Positions 60,777-63,252 of a stretch of DNA of 63,252 nt are shown here, in pieces (positions within the stretch are counted from its first letter, which is position 1; each line of letters begins with the position of its first letter). Below the pieces are notes generated by a model that saw only the letters and a program-made list of their open reading frames with translations, was not told the DNA's origin and searched no databases. The stretch covers positions 1 through 63,252 of the forward strand of contig JBFWOE010000005.1 in NCBI GenBank assembly GCA_050250695.1. The letters run 5' to 3'. A program made the translations under genes and the position numbers. Source of the DNA: Ga0077527 sp050250695 (GTDB lineage Bacteria > Pseudomonadota > Gammaproteobacteria > Burkholderiales > SG8-41).

Positions 60777-61370
60777 TCAGCGTTTGTGCTTGCCGACCGA
60801 CCAGCCGTGTTGCGTGATGTGCTTTTCGGCTTTCTCGACGGGATGATCTTCCAGCGGGGTCGCCATGGTGTCGTTCCAGCGGTTCATGAAACCGAAGTAC
60901 GATATCAGCGCGGTAATCTCGACGATCTGGCCTTCGTTCCAGTGTTTCTTCATTTGCTCAAACAGTTCGTCGCTGACGTCATTGGGTTGCGACGCCGCGG
61001 CAATGGAAAACTCCAGAGCGACACGTTCCGCATCGCTGAACAGCGGGCTGGTGCGGAATTCCCATACTTTTTCGAGTTTTTCCGCCGGTATGCCTTGCTG
61101 GAGAGACCCCCCAGCGTTGTGCGCCATTCAGTAATGGCAGCCGTGCGTGCGCGCCACCACATAGGCGAGCAGGCGTTTCAGGCCCAGCGACACTTCACCT
61201 TCGGCATCGAACACGGCGGCGGACAGGCCGCGCAACGCCATCACCAGCTTGGGCTTGCGCTGCATGATGAGCTGGCTGTTGGCAACATAATGATTGGCAG
61301 CGAGCTGCTTTTCGAACATCTCTTTCAGTTCCGGTGCTGCGCCGATGGGCAGCGGTTCAAGTCGGGCCAT
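60777..61370 (-). CDS. AhpD-like selenoprotein with CxxU motif (in-frame TGA, Sec81)
   Basis: Two minus-strand frames, 61370-61131 and 61127-60777, are in the same phase and separated only by TGA at 61130-61128. Joined, they give 197 residues of the carboxymuconolactone decarboxylase/AhpD fold. The TGA falls in RTHGCHY-U-MAHNAGG, producing C-x-x-U-x-x-H in place of the redox CxxC of AhpD-like peroxidases. Upstream GEVSLGLKRLLAYVVA and downstream VEITALISYFGFMNRWND fit the fold. A hairpin with its loop 20 nt after the TGA follows. The family reduces peroxides; Sec would be the attacking residue. A nonsense mutation is the less likely alternative. Confidence 0.87.
61097..61127 (-). promoter_or_regulatory. 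Putative bacterial SECIS element of the AhpD-like gene
   Basis: On the minus strand GCTGG (61115-61111) pairs with CCAGC (61101-61097), and GGG (61110-61108) can pair with TCT (61104-61102; two G-T). The loop GTC begins with G and starts after 20 nt from the TGA, as in the UGSC gene. Confidence 0.65.
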
Positions 61371-61697
61371 TACAATCCTTTGATCGGTGGGGTTGAAACA
61401 GTGTGGTATGAGTCATTGGCCAGCATACAACAGAACGTTTAGGCAATGTGAAGGGGGACGAATGGCCAGGGATGAAAGCGACGACGCGGCCATAATACTG
61501 ATCGAGGGAAACCTCGAAATTTCCAGGGTCGAATTGTTGCGTAAAAATCGATCCCGGTGACTATTGAACGGACATGTCTCGCTGCCGCGCGGCATTGCGG
61601 TCGAAATCAACGGCGAGTTTGAACTGATCTGAAGCAGCGAATCAGGAAAAGCCAGTGTTCAAAAACAGGGGCTGGCCCCCTGCTTTTGTTTCCGCAG
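61371..61697. other. Intergenic region without a convincing gene
   Basis: 327 bases between the AhpD selenoprotein gene and the Bug gene, both on the minus strand. Only short frames occur (for example a plus-strand ATG at 61462 with 32 codons). A fragment (PRGIAVEINGEFELI) with a stop follows in another phase, which may be a decayed gene tail. No promoter could be fixed by eye. Confidence 0.4.
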
Positions 61698-62666
61698 TTA
61701 ACGCTTGATATTCGCGTCCTTGATCAACTGCGTCCATTTGGCGATTTCGCTGGCCACTTCAGCCTGCAGAGCTTCCGGCGTGCTGCCGGCGACGTCGATG
61801 CCCAGGCTTTCGAGCTTTGCGCGCACGTCAGGCAGTTGCAGCACCGGAATCACTTCCCGGTTCAGCGTGGCGACGATGGGCTTCGGAGTGGCGGCGGGCG
61901 CGTAGAGCGCATAGTCCGTATACGACTCGAAGCCCTTCAACCCGGCCTCGCTCATCGTCGGCACCTGGGGCAACTGTGCCGAGCGATTTCGGCGCGCCAC
62001 ACCGAGCGCGCGCAGCCGCCCGGCCTTGATATGGGGCAGATGCGCCGGCAGGCTGTCGATGGCCAGCGATACCCGGCCGTCGATCAGGTCGGGCAGCAAT
62101 TGTGACGAGCCCTTGTAGGGCACATGCAGGATATTGATGCCGGCCATCTGTTTGAACATCTCGCCGGTGAGATGGATGAGTCCGCCGATACCGGATGACG
62201 CGAAACTCAACTGGCCGGGTTTGGCTTTTGCGAGCGCGACCAGTTCCTGCACCGAACTCACGCCGAGGCTGGGGGGCACTACCATCACGACCGTCCCGAA
62301 ACCAATCTTGCTGATCGGCGCCAGATCACGGCGCATGTCGTAGTTGAGCTTCGGGTAATAGGCGTGGGCGATGGCGAGGCCGATGACGGGTGCGGTCAGC
62401 AGCGTGTAACCATCGGGTGTGCTTTTCGCGGCAATCGAGGTGCCGAGCGTCGCGCCGGCGCCGGGGCGGTTGTCCACGACCATGGTCTGCCCCAGCCGGG
62501 CGCCGAGCTTTTCGCCGACGGTTCGTCCGACGATGTCGACACCGCCGCCCGCCGGGAAGGGCACGATCAGGCGTATGGGTTTGGTCGGATACTTCTGCTG
62601 GGCGTGTGCGCCGCCTGTGACAAGCAGCAGTCCAAGCACTGCGGAAATCAGCCAGTAAGCTCGCAT
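61698..62666 (-). CDS. Bug/TctC-type receptor
   Basis: 322 residues. Signal peptide (AVLGLLLVTGGAHAQQ) and the full consensus YPTKPIRLIVPFPAGGGVD. STPDGYTLLTA and HVPYKGSSQLLPDLI are intact. The ATG at 62666 has a poly-G ribosome site; the frame to 62741 is not supported. No permease gene nearby. The AhpD selenoprotein lies downstream on the same strand, 328 bases away, so co-transcription is unlikely. Confidence 0.9.
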   Translation of the reverse strand: MRAYWLISAVLGLLLVTGGAHAQQKYPTKPIRLIVPFPAGGGVDIVGRTVGEKLGARLGQTMVVDNRPGAGATLGTSIAAKSTPDGYTLLTAPVIGLAIAHAYYPKLNYDMRRDLAPISKIGFGTVVMVVPPSLGVSSVQELVALAKAKPGQLSFASSGIGGLIHLTGEMFKQMAGINILHVPYKGSSQLLPDLIDGRVSLAIDSLPAHLPHIKAGRLRALGVARRNRSAQLPQVPTMSEAGLKGFESYTDYALYAPAATPKPIVATLNREVIPVLQLPDVRAKLESLGIDVAGSTPEALQAEVASEIAKWTQLIKDANIKR

Positions 62667-62817
62667 TGCATTCCCCCCCGGTTTGCATTTATTTTCTGAC
62701 GTTATTGGCCGGGAAGGTCGATTAACCCCTGCACCAGCCACGCTGCACCATCATAACCCGTTCATCGCGGCACCCGAAGCACTTCTACCGGCACAGACCT
62801 GACAGCGCGTATCCAGG

Positions 62818-63252
62818 TCATTTTTTCCCGGATTTTCCTGACTTTTTGTTCTTGGTTTTAGCCGGACCGACGGTATCCAGTTTCCCGGTGACCTTGACCT
62901 GCACATCGGTGACCACGCGGCGCAGCCAGTCGTGGTACAGGGTCATATCGGTTCCGGCAATGCCGCTGTCTATCCATTGAAGCTTGACGACGACTTGGGT
63001 GCCGGGCGATTTAAGGTCGTGATTCGGATACGCACATTTGATCTCGAACATGTTCTCCGGGGTGTTGTGGTGTAGAACCTGAGCCTCGATCTCGACTTTG
63101 CCGCGCATTTTCGGGAAATAGAATTCCACTGCGCGGACATGGGCCTCGGATTCTTCAATCGTGTGCCCTGTCGACTTGAAGACCACTTAGTCTCCGACAT
63201 GGAAACCGATGTAGGGAGGGACCCCGGGAAATTGCGGAAACTCGTTCTTCGC
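62818..63252 (-). pseudogene. ORF interrupted by TAA at the right edge (family not recognised)
   Basis: The minus-strand frame is open from the window edge (63252) to TAA at 63189-63187, then continues in the same phase from 63186 to 62818. The joined protein reads FPQFPGVPPYIGFHVGD, a stop, then VVFKSTGHTIEESEAHV and FYFPKMRGKVEIEAQVLHH, ending in a Lys-rich tail (KTKNKKSGKSGKK). The phase is kept across the stop, so it is either a nonsense mutation or a chance start after a stop. TAA cannot encode selenocysteine. The family is not recognised. Confidence 0.45.

Noticed and set aside
61462..61630. Short plus-strand frames between the AhpD and Bug genes
   Set aside because: Too short and broken by stops in each phase; no recognised family.
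63187..63189. TAA in the right-edge ORF as a recoded codon
   Set aside because: UAA is not decoded as selenocysteine; nonsense mutation or error is simpler.
1..63252. CRISPR arrays, rRNA and tRNA genes
   Set aside because: No regularly spaced repeats and no recognisable RNA gene were seen by reading; a covariance-model scan would be decisive for tRNAs.

Overview
The window is GC-rich, gene-dense DNA that reads like the chromosome of an uncultured betaproteobacterium of the Burkholderiales type. This is inferred from eight Bug/TctC-type periplasmic solute receptors, a YbcJ-like S4 protein next to slyX, a class I PPK2, an ScfR-type regulator, and the general protein flavour. No rRNA, tRNA or CRISPR array was seen. 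Most of the window is a catabolic and transport mosaic of small operons: amidohydrolases, enolase-superfamily enzymes, Asp/Glu-racemase-fold proteins, dienelactone hydrolase, isochorismatase, cupins and carboxymuconolactone-decarboxylase/AhpD-fold proteins, many paired with a Bug receptor.

The most striking content is three genes interrupted by an in-frame TGA where the homologous family has a redox cysteine, each followed by a bacterial-SECIS-like hairpin whose G-initiated apical loop starts 19-20 nt after the TGA. They are an OsmC-family protein (2768-3328, Sec84), a UGSC-family protein with a U-G-T-C motif (18312-19988, Sec106), and an AhpD-like protein with a C-x-x-U-x-x-H motif on the minus strand (60777-61370, Sec81). 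Read conventionally, each would be split or truncated. Together they indicate a selenocysteine-decoding organism with several thiol/peroxide redox selenoproteins. The selABCD genes are not in the window.

Layout. 0-6.5 kb: lipoprotein fragment, S4 protein, slyX, two small hypotheticals, epimerase, thioesterase, OsmC selenoprotein, deacetylase, Bug receptor, cyclase-like protein, helix-hairpin-helix lipoprotein. 6.5-16.7 kb: CMD-fold protein, enolase-family enzyme, a SulP-STAS-cNMP transporter split by a frameshift, racemase, ppk2, MazG-like protein, Bug/bicupin pair, DUF1993, zinc-ribbon protein. 16.7-25 kb: M32 carboxypeptidase, UGSC selenoprotein, DUF3500, M48-like peptidase with a structured leader, TerB-like protein, Spy-like protein, small envelope proteins. 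25-32.3 kb: Bug/amidohydrolase operon with divergent LysR, LOG, dienelactone hydrolase, GFA and EptA-like genes. 32.4-49 kb: ScfR, PanE-like protein, amidohydrolase, several Bug receptors, MBL hydrolase, two-domain CMD protein, and a Bug plus TctA-TctB fusion operon with an enolase-family enzyme.

49-57.2 kb is the accessory part. It holds two divergent toxin-antitoxin modules, a decayed copy of an aminotransferase 3' end, a MarR regulator with two perfect operators controlling a three-gene operon, the intact aminotransferase, TauE/SafE, an endonuclease/phosphatase-fold protein and a deleted IS110 transposase. 57.2 kb to the end: CMD-fold protein, isochorismatase, an Mrr-like membrane protein, a JmjC/cupin protein, a frameshifted zinc-ribbon protein, the AhpD selenoprotein, a last Bug receptor and an interrupted ORF at the edge. 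An AT-rich motif (AATAAAAACA) recurs in six intergenic places across this GC-rich sequence.
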